The notes below the pieces were generated by a model. It was not told the origin of the DNA. It made no database searches and saw nothing but the letters and a program-made list of their open reading frames with translations. A stretch of DNA of 64,000 nucleotides, taken from contig NC_135726.1 of NCBI RefSeq assembly GCF_964656455.1, forward strand, positions 35,307,930 to 35,371,929, written 5' to 3'. This DNA is from Halichoerus grypus. Lineage: Eukaryota; Chordata; Mammalia; Carnivora; Phocidae. The position numbers were made by a program, and so were the translations under genes. Positions 47,547-57,342 of the stretch are shown piece by piece. The first letter of the stretch is position 1; each line of letters opens with the position of its first letter.

Positions 47547-47994
47547 TGACACAGCATGAGTTTTAAAACTTACCTGGAGTCAGGATCTAAGGGAGGAGTA
47601 TGTTATAAGCCAATAAAATGTTAAAGAGAAAAAAAGAAAAAGAAGAGGAAGGAATACTTCACAACTCCTTTAATAAGGTCAATATTTCCCTAATACCAAA
47701 ACTCAGTACAAGAAAATAAAACTACAGACCAATAATATCCCTCATAACATAGATGCAAAAATCCTCAACAAAACATTAACAAATTGTATCCAGAAATATA
47801 TAAACAGATAACATGTAGTGACCAAGTGGGTTTCATCCAGAATGCAAAACTAATTTCACTATTTGAAGGGGAAAAAGCAGTATAACTCACCATATTAATA
47901 AATCAGAAAAACCCATCTTTTATCTTCTCAACAGACACAGAAAGAAAACTTAAGAAATCTAACATCCATTCCCAATCTAAAAAAAAAAAAATCT

Positions 47995-48172
47995 GGGCCT
48001 CCTGGGTGTCTCAGTCATTAAGCTTCTGCCTTCGGCTCAGGTCATGATCCTGGGATCCTGGGATCGAGTCCTGCATTGGGCTCCCAGCTCCGCGGGAAGC
48101 CTGCTTCTCCCTCTGCCTCTGCTGCTCCCCCTGCTTGTGCTCTCTCTCTGTCAAATAAATAAGATCTTTTTT
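47995..48172 (+). mobile_element. SINEC
   Basis: Head GGGCCTCCTGGGTGTCTCAG. Flanked by AAAAAAAATCT on both sides. Confidence 0.93.
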
Positions 48173-48476
48173 AAAAAAAATCTAGACAAACTATGACCAG
48201 AACTTCCTTAACCGTAAAGGTCACTTTTTTTTTAAAAAAAAATCTGCAGCTAACAACATACTTAATGGTGAAAGACTGAATGCTTTCTCCCAATGATTAG
48301 GTACAAGACAAGGATGTCCTCTCCCACTGATATTTTTCCACAAAGTACTAGAAATCTTAACTAAAGTAATAATCCAAGAAAAGGAAATAAAAGGCATAGA
48401 GATTGGAAAGGAAGAAATAAAACTACCCCTATTAATAGATGACATGACTGTCTAGAAAATTCCCAGGAATCTATAG

Positions 48477-48503
<27 letters not shown>
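48477..48503 (+). repeat. (AC)n microsatellite, about 13 units
   Basis: Uninterrupted AC dinucleotides within L1, replacing part of ORF2. Likely length-polymorphic. Confidence 0.97.
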
Positions 48504-48507
<4 letters not shown>

Positions 48508-48646
48508 ACCTCCTAGAACTAAGTGGATTTATCAAGTTTAGCAGGACACAAGGTCAACACAATCATTTATCTATAAACATAATGAGCAATTGGAAATTGA
48601 AATTTTTTTAAATACTATTTAAAATGGATACAATAATGAATTTTTT

Positions 48647-48839
48647 ATTCAAAGATTTTATTTATTTATTTGATAGAGAGAGAGACAGCAAGAGAGGGAA
48701 CACAAGCAGGGGGAGTGGGAAAGGGAGAAGCAGACTTCCCGTGGAGCAGGGAGCCCAATGCAGGGCTCAATCCCAGGACCCTGAGATCATGACCTGAGCC
48801 GGAGGCAGATGCTTAACAACTGAGCCACCCAGGCACCCC
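48647..48839 (-). mobile_element. SINEC, antisense
   Basis: Perfect 15-bp duplication AATAATGAATTTTTT at 48632-48646 and 48840-48854. Confidence 0.95.
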
Positions 48840-48854
48840 AATAATGAATTTTTT

Positions 48855-49062
48855 TAAAGATTCATTTATTTAAGAGAGGGAGAGAGAGAGAGAGAGAGAG
48901 CGCTCATATGAGCAGGGGGAGGGGCAGAGGGAAGAGGGAGACTAGCAGACTCCCTGCTGAGCAGAGAGCCCAGTGTGAGGCTCAATCCCAGGACCCTGAG
49001 ATCATGACCTGAGCCAAAATTAAGAGTTGGACACTTAACTGACTGAGCCACCCAGGCGCCCC
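48855..49062 (-). mobile_element. SINEC, antisense, adjacent to the previous one
   Basis: Reversed older variant (CCAAAATTAAGAGTTGGACA) with a GA repeat tail side. It starts directly after the duplication of the neighbouring SINE, so that SINE landed at the tail end of this one. Confidence 0.92.
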
Positions 49063-49403
49063 TGAAATTCTTATGTAGAACTATAATGAAGCATGCATGG
49101 GATTGGTATGCAGAAAACTACAAAATAACAATGAAAGAAATAAGGAAGACTTGAATGTAAAGACACTGTGTTCATGGACTGGAAGATTCAACCTAGTAAA
49201 GATGTCAACACTCCACAAAGTGATCTATAGATTTAATACCATCCCTATCAAAATCCCAGCAGTATTTTTTGTAGATATAGACAAGATGATTGTAAAATTT
49301 ATATAAAAGAGTGAAGGAACTAGAACAGCTTCAAATAATTTTGAAAAAGAAGGCAAAGCTGGAGGAATCAAACTATCTGATTTTAAGACCTCCAGTAAGT
49401 CTT

Positions 49404-49609
49404 TTTTTTTTTTTAAAGATTTTATTTATTTATTTGAGAGAGTGAGAATGAGAGAGAGAGAGAGAGAGCACATGAGAGGGGGGAGGGTCAGAGGGAGAAG
49501 CAGACTCCCTGCTGAGCAGGGAGCCCGATGCAGGACTCGATCCCAGGACTTCAGGATCATGACCTGAGCCGAAGGCAGTCGCTTAACCAACTGAGCCACC
49601 CAGGCGCCC
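49404..49609 (-). mobile_element. SINEC, antisense
   Basis: Perfect 19-bp duplication AAGACCTCCAGTAAGTCTT at 49385-49403 and 49610-49628. Confidence 0.96.
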
Positions 49610-49898
49610 AAGACCTCCAGTAAGTCTTATAATAAAGTTATAGTAACCAAGATAGTGTGGTATTGACAAAAAGATAGACACATAGAGCAATGGCAATGGA
49701 ACAAAATAAAGGGTCAAGAAAGAAACCTACCCAAATATAGCTATTTGATCCTTGACAAAAGTTAAAAGTGATTCAGTGGAAGGCAGTCTTTTCAACAGTT
49801 GGTTTTAGAACAATTGGCCAAAAATAGGCAAAGAAAAAGGAGCTTGACCTAAACCTCACCCCTTCTATGATAAATTAACTCAAAAATGGATCATAAAC

Positions 49899-50082
49899 TG
49901 AGGCACCTGGGTGGCTCAGTCGGTTAAGCATCTGACTCTTGGTTTCAGCTCAGGTCATGATCTCAGGGTTGTGAAAGGGTGGAGCCTGCGTAAGATGCTC
50001 TTTCTCCGTCTCCCTCTGCCCCTCCCCCCCATGCTCTCTCGTTCTCTCTCAATAAATAAATAAATAAATAAATCTTTTTTTT
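49899..50082 (+). mobile_element. SINEC, internally deleted
   Basis: The middle is shortened after CAGGGTTGTGAAAGGGTGGA. 14-bp duplication AATGGATCATAAAC at 49885-49898 and 50083-50096. Confidence 0.94.
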
Positions 50083-50879
50083 AATGGATCATAAACAAAT
50101 ATAAAAAATAAACTATAAGACTTTTAGAAGAAAACATAGAGGCATATCTTCATGAACTTCATGAATATCTTCATGAGTTAGGCAAAAAGTTCTTAGAAAT
50201 GACACCAAAAGTATGATCTATAAAAGAAAATATTGATAAATTTGACTTCTAAATTAAAGACATCTTCTTTGCCAAAACCACTTTCAAGACTATGAATAGA
50301 CAAGCTGCATATAGGAAGAAAATATTTGCAAATCACATATCCAACAATGGGCTTGTATTCAGAATGTATAAAGAACCCTTAAAAGCCAACAATACGTAAA
50401 CAACCCAGTTTAACAGTGAGCAAGTACTTGGACACATCACTAAAAAAGACAGACCAACAGCAACTGATGAAAAGATACCCCACACCATTAGCTGTTAGGT
50501 AAATGAGTATTAACATCATGAAAAGATACCATTACACCCCTATTATAACAGCTAAAACAAAAAATAGTGACAACTCTAAGTGCTGACATGGATGAGAAAC
50601 AACTAGAGCAGCTGGGATTCTCATATTCCTGGTAGGAATGCAGAGTGGGAAGACCACTCTGGAGAACAATTTGGTGATTTCTAAAGTCAACTGCATTTTT
50701 ATATAAGAGCAAATCAGATACAAAATAGATTTTAAAACAGGTAACATTTATAAATTCATCAAAGCCAACTACCCATGAATAGCACAAGATGTATCACATC
50801 TCTGTGGGGTCAATTATAAAACTTTCTTCAGAAACAATAAGAAGTCTTAAATAAAGATACGTCTATACCATGTTTATGG

Positions 50880-51830
50880 ACAGGATGACAAAGTATTGTA
50901 AAGATGTCAAATCATCCCCAACTCCACTCAATATCCCAACAGATTTTTGTTATTGTTGCTGCTGCTAAACTTGATAAGCTGTTTCTAAGATGCATACGGA
51001 AATACAAAGGGCCAAGAATAGCCAAGACTATCTTGAGAAAGAACAAGAACTTGCCTTGTCAGATATCAAAACTTAATATAAAGTTATAATGATTAATACA
51101 GTGTAGTATTAGTGAAGAGAAAGATGGATTCCAGACCTAAATGTGAAATGCAAATTTATAAGCTTTTAGTATTTAATATAAATAAATAACTTCATGATCC
51201 TGGGATAGGGATGGGTTTCTTATTCAAGTCACTAAAAACACTGTAAGGGAAATTTTTTATGTATAGGAGCATATTAAAATTAGTATCTTCTTCTGTTCAT
51301 CACAGACACTATTAAATGGGTGAAGACAAGTCATAAAATGAAAAAAAAATATTTCAACACATATAACTGATTAGTTATACAAAATAGAGAAATTCTATAA
51401 AATTATTTAAAAAGACAGCCCAGTAAAAAATTGGGCAAAAGTTTTGAATAGGTCATTCACTAAAAAAGGAAATCCAAGTAGCCAATAAACATATAAAAAG
51501 GTGTTCAAATTTGGGAAATGCAAATTAAGCAAACAATCAGAAATAGATTCATAAATACAGAGAAGAACAAATTAGTGGTTGCCAGAAGGGATGGGCAAAA
51601 TAGGTAAAGGGGATTAAGAGGTACAAAATTCCAGTTTCACAATAAATATGTCACGAGATGAAAAGAACAGCAGAGGGAATAAGTAAGATTGTAAGAACTT
51701 CATGTGGTGACAGATGGTAACCACATTTATCGTAGTAAACATTTTGTGATGTGTACAATTATCAAATCACTATGTTGTACACCCTACTCTAATATAATAT
51801 TGTATGTCAACTATACTTCATTTTTTAAAA
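50880..51830 (+). mobile_element. Old LINE-1 C-terminal ORF2 and 3' UTR
   Basis: A second copy: AAATACAAAGGGCCAAGAAT region near 51001, GTGGTTGCCAGAAGGGATGG near 51574, 3' UTR ending ATTGTATGTCAACTATACTT. Overlaps in consensus position with the preceding L1, so it is a separate insertion. Confidence 0.8.
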
Positions 51831-52189
51831 AAGTAGTTATGTTCCATGAGAAAAAAAAAAAGAAAACAAAAGGAAGGAAATGATAAAAGAATAGTGATAA
51901 ACTCTAGGGAATTGGGAGAAGATTATAATCAGGCACAAGCACTTGGGGAGCTTCAGGGCATACGTGAAGTTTTATTTCTTGATCTGGGTGGTGTTTACAT
52001 GGCACTTTGCTTTATAATTAAACTGTACATACGTGTTTGTTGTAGACACTTTTCTGAGTATATTTCACAATTTTTATAAAATCTTACAAAAGTTTTCCAA
52101 AGATCCTTTTGTAGATCACATATCTAGAAATATGTTTCATTACAAATCCTATATATTTTTACAGCATAAAAAATAGTCTGAGATTTGTT

Positions 52190-52395
52190 TGTTTTTTTTT
52201 TTTTTAATATTTTATTTATTTATTTTGACAGAGAGAGAGACAGCGAGAGAGGGAACACAAGCAGCGGGAGTGGGAGAGGGAGAAGCAGGCTTCCCACTGA
52301 GCAAGGGAGCCCGATGCAGGGCTTGATCCCAGGACCCTGGGATCATGACCTGGGCTGAAGGCAGATGCTTAACGACTGAGCCACCCAGGCGCCCC
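52190..52395 (-). mobile_element. SINEC, antisense
   Basis: Duplication AGTCTGAGATTTGTT / AGTTTGAGATTTGTT at 52175-52189 and 52396-52410. Confidence 0.95.
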
Positions 52396-52410
52396 AGTTT
52401 GAGATTTGTT

Positions 52411-52743
52411 GCTAATAATTGCAATAATTTAGATACAACTTCCTTACAAAAATGAAAATTGAATAACACCAATATATAGTTGAATATATATGCATTCTAA
52501 TCACACTAACATTAATAGCATAGGATATCAAGCAGCACAAATATTCAGTCCATCAAGCCGTTAAGTTGAACATTTAAGAAAGTTCTTTTATCTAGCAAAC
52601 ATTACCAAATAACTACATGAAGAATTTTATAGTTTAATATTATGGTTTCATGTTGTACAAATAAAATAGCATTCATTTCAGCTTGCAGTAAACAGGCTTA
52701 AGCATAAAGTAAACAGATATTTCAAAATGGGATTTTGGCTTTT
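52411..52743. other. Intergenic sequence without recognised features
   Basis: AT-rich unique stretch. Confidence 0.5.
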
Positions 52744-52758
52744 AAGAAAATGATACCA

Positions 52759-52941
52759 AGGGCTTCTGGGTGGCTCAGTGGGTTAAGTGCTGATTCTTGA
52801 TTTTGGCTCAGGTCATCATTTCAGAGTCATGAGATCAAGCTCCGAGTTGGGCTCCACGCTGGGTGTGGAGCCTGATTAAGACTCTCTCCCTCTCCCTCTA
52901 CCTCTACCCCCCTCAAAAAAAAAAAAAAAGAAAGAAAGAAA
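52759..52941 (+). mobile_element. SINEC, older variant
   Basis: Head GGGCTTCTGGGTGGCTCAG. Perfect 15-bp duplication AAGAAAATGATACCA at 52744-52758 and 52942-52956; A-rich GAAA tail. Confidence 0.93.
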
Positions 52942-53254
52942 AAGAAAATGATACCATATAAGTTAGTAATGTTATTCTAAGAAATATCATTAGGACCTTT
53001 CTTAGTTTTTCACAATCAAATGGAAGTACCTGGATGATCAGAAATTTTCCTGATAAAGTTGAAATACTTTAGTACCGGTGGTAGGCAGTATTTCTTAAAA
53101 ACTTTCTTGCTTTGGAATTACACTAAGCAGAAATTTGGGAACAAGTATAGGTGACAGTGTTACTGAAAGAACTGATTTCGACTCCCTGGAAGCAGCTCTT
53201 CTTCAAAATCATTAACACAGGAATAATTTTGGTTCATGAGTGTATGAGTATAGG

Positions 53255-53635
53255 GGCTGAATTTTGTCCCCCACCCTCTAAATTCATATATTGAAGCTCT
53301 AACCCTCAATGTGACTGTATGTGGAGACTGGGCTTTTGAGGATGTAATTAAGGTCAAATGAGGTCATAAGGGTGGGACCTTAATGCAATCTGAGTGGTGT
53401 CCTTCTAACGGGAACAGACATGAAGTTTGCAGTGCACAGAGGATGGGCCATGTGAAGACATAGCAAGAAGTCTGCAGTCTATAGGCCAGGAAAAGAAGTC
53501 TCACCAGAAACCAATCCTATGTACGCCTTAATCTTGGACTTCTAGCCTCCAAAACTATGAGAAAATACGTTTCTATTGTTTAAGCCCCCCAGTCTGTGGT
53601 ATTGTGTTATGGCAGCCCAAGCAGATGAATACGAG
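53255..53635 (+). mobile_element. MLT1 LTR (ERVL-MaLR), sense
   Basis: CTGAATTTTGTCCCCCACCC, AAATTCATATATTGAAGCTC, TGAGGTCATAAGGGTGGGAC, GACTTCTAGCCTCCAAAACT and GGTATTGTGTTATGGCAGCC follow the LTR from start to end. Ancient and solitary. Confidence 0.88.
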
Positions 53636-53871
53636 TTAAAATTTTTTTCAGTTTCCTCTTTTCTTTCCCTAAAAAACTCTACAGTTGTATAATAACAATG
53701 AAATCTATATGATATCGCTTTTCACTACATTTTGCCATCATCATTGCCATATCCACACACTGTAAGAAAAGCGGTGTGAGACCCCTATGTTACTTCAGAA
53801 CAAAATAGATTTTCCATACATTAGCTTGGTTATGTGTAAATTCCTCTGTCTTCCTTAATCATAGCTCTGTA

Positions 53872-54235
53872 TGAATCTGCTCAGGCTTCCACAACAAAAC
53901 GTCATAGACTGGGGGGCTTAAGCAACATTTATTTTCTCACAGATCTGGAGGCTGGAAGTCCCATATCAAGGCTCCAGCCAATCTGGCTTCTGGTGAGAAC
54001 TCTTCCTGGCTTGCTGATTGCTACCTTCACTATGTCTTCCCAGGGCATTTCCTCTGTACTGGAAGGTCAAGGAGAGGGTCGTTCTCTCTGGTGTTTCTTC
54101 TTATAAATACACCAATCCCATCAGATCAGGGCCCCACCCTCATTTGACCTTAGAAGTCCCATCTCCAAATACAGTCCCAGATGTTAGGACTCCAACTTAT
54201 GAATTCTAAGGGAAACAAATATTCAGTCCTTTATA
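53872..54235 (-). mobile_element. MLT1 LTR (ERVL-MaLR), antisense
   Basis: Reversed copy of the same LTR class: CTTCCACAACAAAACGTCAT, CACAGATCTGGAGGCTGGAA, TCAGGGCCCCACCCTCATTT and CTCCAACTTATGAATTCTAA. About 240 bp from the sense MLT1. Confidence 0.88.
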
Positions 54236-54934
54236 AAAATCTCTACACATAACAACCTGGCTTCCTAGGCTATCATTTAATAAAATGTTAGAGCTCCCTA
54301 CCTCTAGTGGAAAAGAGAGACAACAAAAAGCTGTTCAGTATATAAACATTGAGATAAAATGCTGTATTTTTTTAAATGATTCATTCTCATAGTAAGTCAA
54401 CGCTACATACCATTCAAGTGCTATAGGGGATTTGGTCGGAGAAAAGCAAATTTAAACTATAGGAATGATTCTGTGAGAAGTTGGGAGAGGCTGTAACTAT
54501 GCCTTGAAGGACCAGGTGGAATGCAACAAAAACAGAGTCCCCAGTCACCTGGGAACTGGCAGGTAACCTGGGAACAGACTTGAGTGCTACGGGGTGGTCT
54601 TGCGGGGAAATAATAATTCAAATACAGAACTCTCCAACTGAGAGATATGCAAAGTGCTTTCCTTTTGATTGCGTTAACATATGGCCACACAGTAGTCCCA
54701 GCTATGATCTGTGCTTTATCACATTCCTTGAGAAATCTTCTACAGACAATTATACTAATACAGCCAAAAGATAGGTGTCTTAAGAGGGAGCCAAAATTGA
54801 GCATTCCCAATCTATTCCTTGGGAATCTACATCCCAGCCAATATCCTAGAGGAAAAAAACCTTTTTAGGTTTCATCAAAATAGTTCTACCAGTAAGGGCT
54901 CCTAGGCCAAATGACAGTCCTGTGTATATACTTT
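54236..54934. other. Intergenic sequence without recognised features
   Basis: Unique sequence; opposing short open frames at 54457-54810 and 54580-54868 lack any recognisable family. Confidence 0.5.
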
Positions 54935-55480
54935 TTAAATTACTACAGTTGCTCTAATCCCCTCCCTCCTTTCACTATATCCTCAGCTGAACTGACAGAT
55001 TAGCTTCTCCAGAGCTCTGTCACTCCACTATTAAAAACTATGCCTCTGGCTTCCTGAATCAAGCACAAACCCGTCTGCCTAGCATTTAAGTAGGCGTCTC
55101 CACCATCAAAGCCCACCATATTCTATCTTCACTACTAGACACAAAACTTGCCCCAAATGCAACACTAAGCCTTGCTCCTTGCCTGACTTGAAAGCTCTTC
55201 TGCCTTCTCTCCTCTGCATTTGCCATCCATAGCCTTTCCATTCTTTGTGGGTCACCTCCTCCATGAAGCATTCTCTAACGACATCATAGGCACTGATTCT
55301 TCCTTCAGTCAACAACCATACATTAAGAACTGCTTCTGTTCCGGAAGTTGAGAGGGCTCCTTCCTCCTAATTCTTTTTGTCCACATTGTCTGTGACTTAC
55401 ATTTAATACTCTTACTACTGTCCTTGTCTTCCAATATGTCACTTTATATTTGTGGAAAAGGATCTCAAATGTTTTATTTA
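54935..55480 (+). mobile_element. L2 fragment
   Basis: CTCTGTCACTCCACTATTAA, CCACCATCAAAGCCCACCAT and GGTCACCTCCTCCATGAAGC match the L2 3' half in order. Confidence 0.78.
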
Positions 55481-55739
55481 CTAGGTGGTTCTTGTGTGCA
55501 ATCTCACAAGTGATTGTGATTTGTAGGTGATTTGTCTTGGGAAGCAACACATATGCATCTTTTATACCGCCCACAGCACATGATAAAGGGCTAAATATGT
55601 TGCTATTAATTGGTGTTAAATGTTATCACTTGCAAACTTCGTGAATACTTACTTTTGTGCCTTTCTTAGAGGGACAGAAGGAAAGAGAGAAGAGGTTGAC
55701 ATCCCTGGAATGTTTTTTCAGTTGTCTAACATTGTCCTT

Positions 55740-56040
55740 AACTATAATTTGTTAACAAGTATTTCTGGAGTTCCTATTATGTGTCAGATACAAGCACAAA
55801 TATTCTATTATGGTAGAGGAGCCTTAATCACAGCCTTAATTCCCCGGCACTTATTGTTTTCTGCACACAGTTAACACTCGATAAGTATGTGTTGAGTGAC
55901 TCTATGAATGTAGCCTCCTGCTCACAAGCAGCTCATATTTTAGCAGTGTAGGGGTAAATGGGATATAGGTGATTAAACAAGTAGATGAGCTAGATAGCGT
56001 GATGATTACTGTGGAGAAAATAAAACAGGATAATTAATAT
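55740..56040 (+). mobile_element. L2 3' end fragment
   Basis: GAGTTCCTATTATGTGTCAG and AAGCAGCTCATATTTTAGCA then a GATTAAACAAGTAGATGAGC stretch resemble the L2 3' end. Confidence 0.65.
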
Positions 56041-56111
56041 TACGCAGTTTGCCAATTTGGGTCTGTTTTTTTGGCTTTTTGTTTTTTATCAACAGAGTCA
56101 AGCGACCCCAT

Positions 56112-56356
56112 CAGCATGGCTTGGTGGACAAGAGGGCACTCTCTGGAGGCAGATTTCCCGGGGTTCACAACCCTGCCTTCCTCCCTCGCTCTGTGGCTCT
56201 GGACAAACTACTTAACCTTTCTGGCCTCGTTATCCCCATCCTGTAACAGTACCTACGGCATGAGGTGGGTTTGAGGACTAAAAAGAGTATGATAGGCAAA
56301 GTATTTGGTACTGTGCCCGGCAACCCAGGAAGCCTTTAGGAAATGTTAGTGAGCAT
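56112..56356 (+). repeat. MIR just upstream of the NETO2 CpG island
   Basis: CATGGCTTGGTGGACAAGAG, CTGGACAAACTACTTAACCT and ACTGTGCCCGGCAACCCAGG in MIR order. Confidence 0.78.
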
Positions 56357-56948
56357 CACGGCCGTCAGGTTAACTCACCTGGCGCCAAGGGGAGGTGAGA
56401 ACCCCAGGCGCCCTCTGTCCCTGAGCTCCCTGCCCAGATCCTCGCCCCTGCCGGAGGCAGGTTATCAAGCAGAGGCAAGCTGGGCAGAGTTTTGACCTTG
56501 AACTGAGGTCCTAAGAGGCCGAAGGGTCGGTGCCCCCTGTCTTTCTGCTAAGACGTACGGAGAAGGGCCGGCGGGCAAAGGCTGCGGGGTTCGGGGTGGG
56601 CGGCGGGGTCCCCAGCCCCTCCCCCCGGGCCGGAGGCCTCGAGGGCTCGCACCAGCTCACCCCGGACGCCCTGCAGCGGCGGGGCATGGGCCGGGCTCTC
56701 CCTCAGCGCCGGCCTCTCGCAGCGGCGCTTCGCTGCCGAACTGGTCGAGAGCGCGGCGCCCCGCACCTCGTCGCCCCGCCCTCAGGCCAACGGTCGCGGG
56801 CGCGCAGCCCTCCCGGGGCGCGAGGCCGCGGGCGGGCCCGCCCGGCGATTGGCCGGGAGGGTGCGAGGGGCACGCGGGCGGGGGCGGGGGGCGGGCACAT
56901 GCGCGCAGGCGGCGCGGCCGGCACGCGGCGCTCGCGCTCCCTGCTTAA

Positions 56949-57167
56949 ATGAGCCTGGGCTGCCCGCGCCCGCCACTTCGGAGGGGCTGGCGCCGCGGCC
57001 GCAGGAGGAGCGGCCCGTGCGGGTGTCGTCCCTCGCGCCAGCGCGCCTCGGCTCCGGGGCAGTCGATGGGACAGAGCGCCGCGGAGCAGGAGGCGGCGCC
57101 CGTCGGGGGGCTCGGGCAGCGCGGGAGCCCGCCGGGGGGCTCGGGCATGGCGGGCTGCAGGACCTGA
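56949..57167 (+). other. Upstream ORF (72 codons) in the NETO2 leader
   Basis: An ATG at 56949 opens a 72-codon frame ending at TGA 57165-57167, with further in-frame ATGs at 57066 and 57147. The last would make a 6-residue peptide, MAGCRT. The frame ends 141 nt before the NETO2 ATG and is not in frame with it. The peptide is Arg/Pro/Gly-rich, typical of translated CpG-island sequence, so it is a candidate regulatory uORF, not a proposed protein gene. It matters only if transcription starts upstream of these ATGs. Confidence 0.4.
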
Positions 57168-57203
57168 GCCCTGCCCCGCGGGGAGGCAGCCTGGTGGCCG
57201 GCG

Positions 57204-57242
57204 ATGGGGACCGAGCGGGACTGCCGCCGCGCCGGGCCGTGA
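57204..57242 (+). other. Short upstream ORF (12 codons) in the NETO2 leader
   Basis: The ATG at 57204 encodes MGTERDCRRAGP and stops at TGA 57240-57242, 66 nt before the NETO2 start. It has G at +4 and lies within any plausible leader, so it is the uORF most likely to be present in mature NETO2 mRNA. Confidence 0.45.
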
Positions 57243-57244
57243 GC

Positions 57245-57259
57245 GCCGCCGCCGCCGCC
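57245..57259 (+). repeat. GCC trinucleotide run in NETO2 5' leader
   Basis: Five uninterrupted GCC units are followed by interrupted CTCCTCGCCGCCGCC, about 50 nt upstream of the NETO2 ATG. This is a potential length-variable site. Confidence 0.7.
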
Positions 57260-57308
57260 TCCTCGCCGCCGCCTCGGCCCCTCGCGAAGCGCCGGGCCGC
57301 TCGGGAAC

Positions 57309-57342
57309 ATGGCCCTGGAGCAGCTCTGCGCGGTCCTCAAAG
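57309..57342 (+). CDS. NETO2: NETO2 first coding exon (start of signal peptide)
   Basis: NETO2 is a single-pass CUB- and LDLa-domain protein that acts as an auxiliary subunit of kainate-type glutamate receptors. This exon encodes MALEQLCAVLK and one further base, then the donor G|GTAAGC. The human protein starts MALERLCSVLK, so 9 of 11 residues match and the exon-1 boundary falls where expected, inside the signal peptide. The start has a strong Kozak context (A at -3, G at +4). Its position in a CpG island and downstream of ITFG1 on the same strand agrees with known synteny. Only 34 coding nucleotides are visible; exon 2, carrying the hydrophobic core of the signal peptide, is beyond 64000. 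Identification rests on the short peptide plus context. Confidence 0.88.

Larger units (their letters stand above)
47640..50850 (+). mobile_element. Old LINE-1 ORF2, split by five SINEs
   Basis: Reverse transcriptase and C-terminal regions in order: AGATGCAAAAATCCTCAACA near 47751, a degraded catalytic motif reading LLIDDM rather than FADD near 48440, ACCATCCCTATCAAAATCCC near 49238, and AGTTCTTAGAAATGACACCA near 50189. Many stops. Confidence 0.88.

Noticed and set aside
48441..48502. AC repeat and nested SINEs as a CRISPR-like array
   Set aside because: The genome is mammalian; the dinucleotide run is a microsatellite and SINEs are dispersed with target-site duplications.
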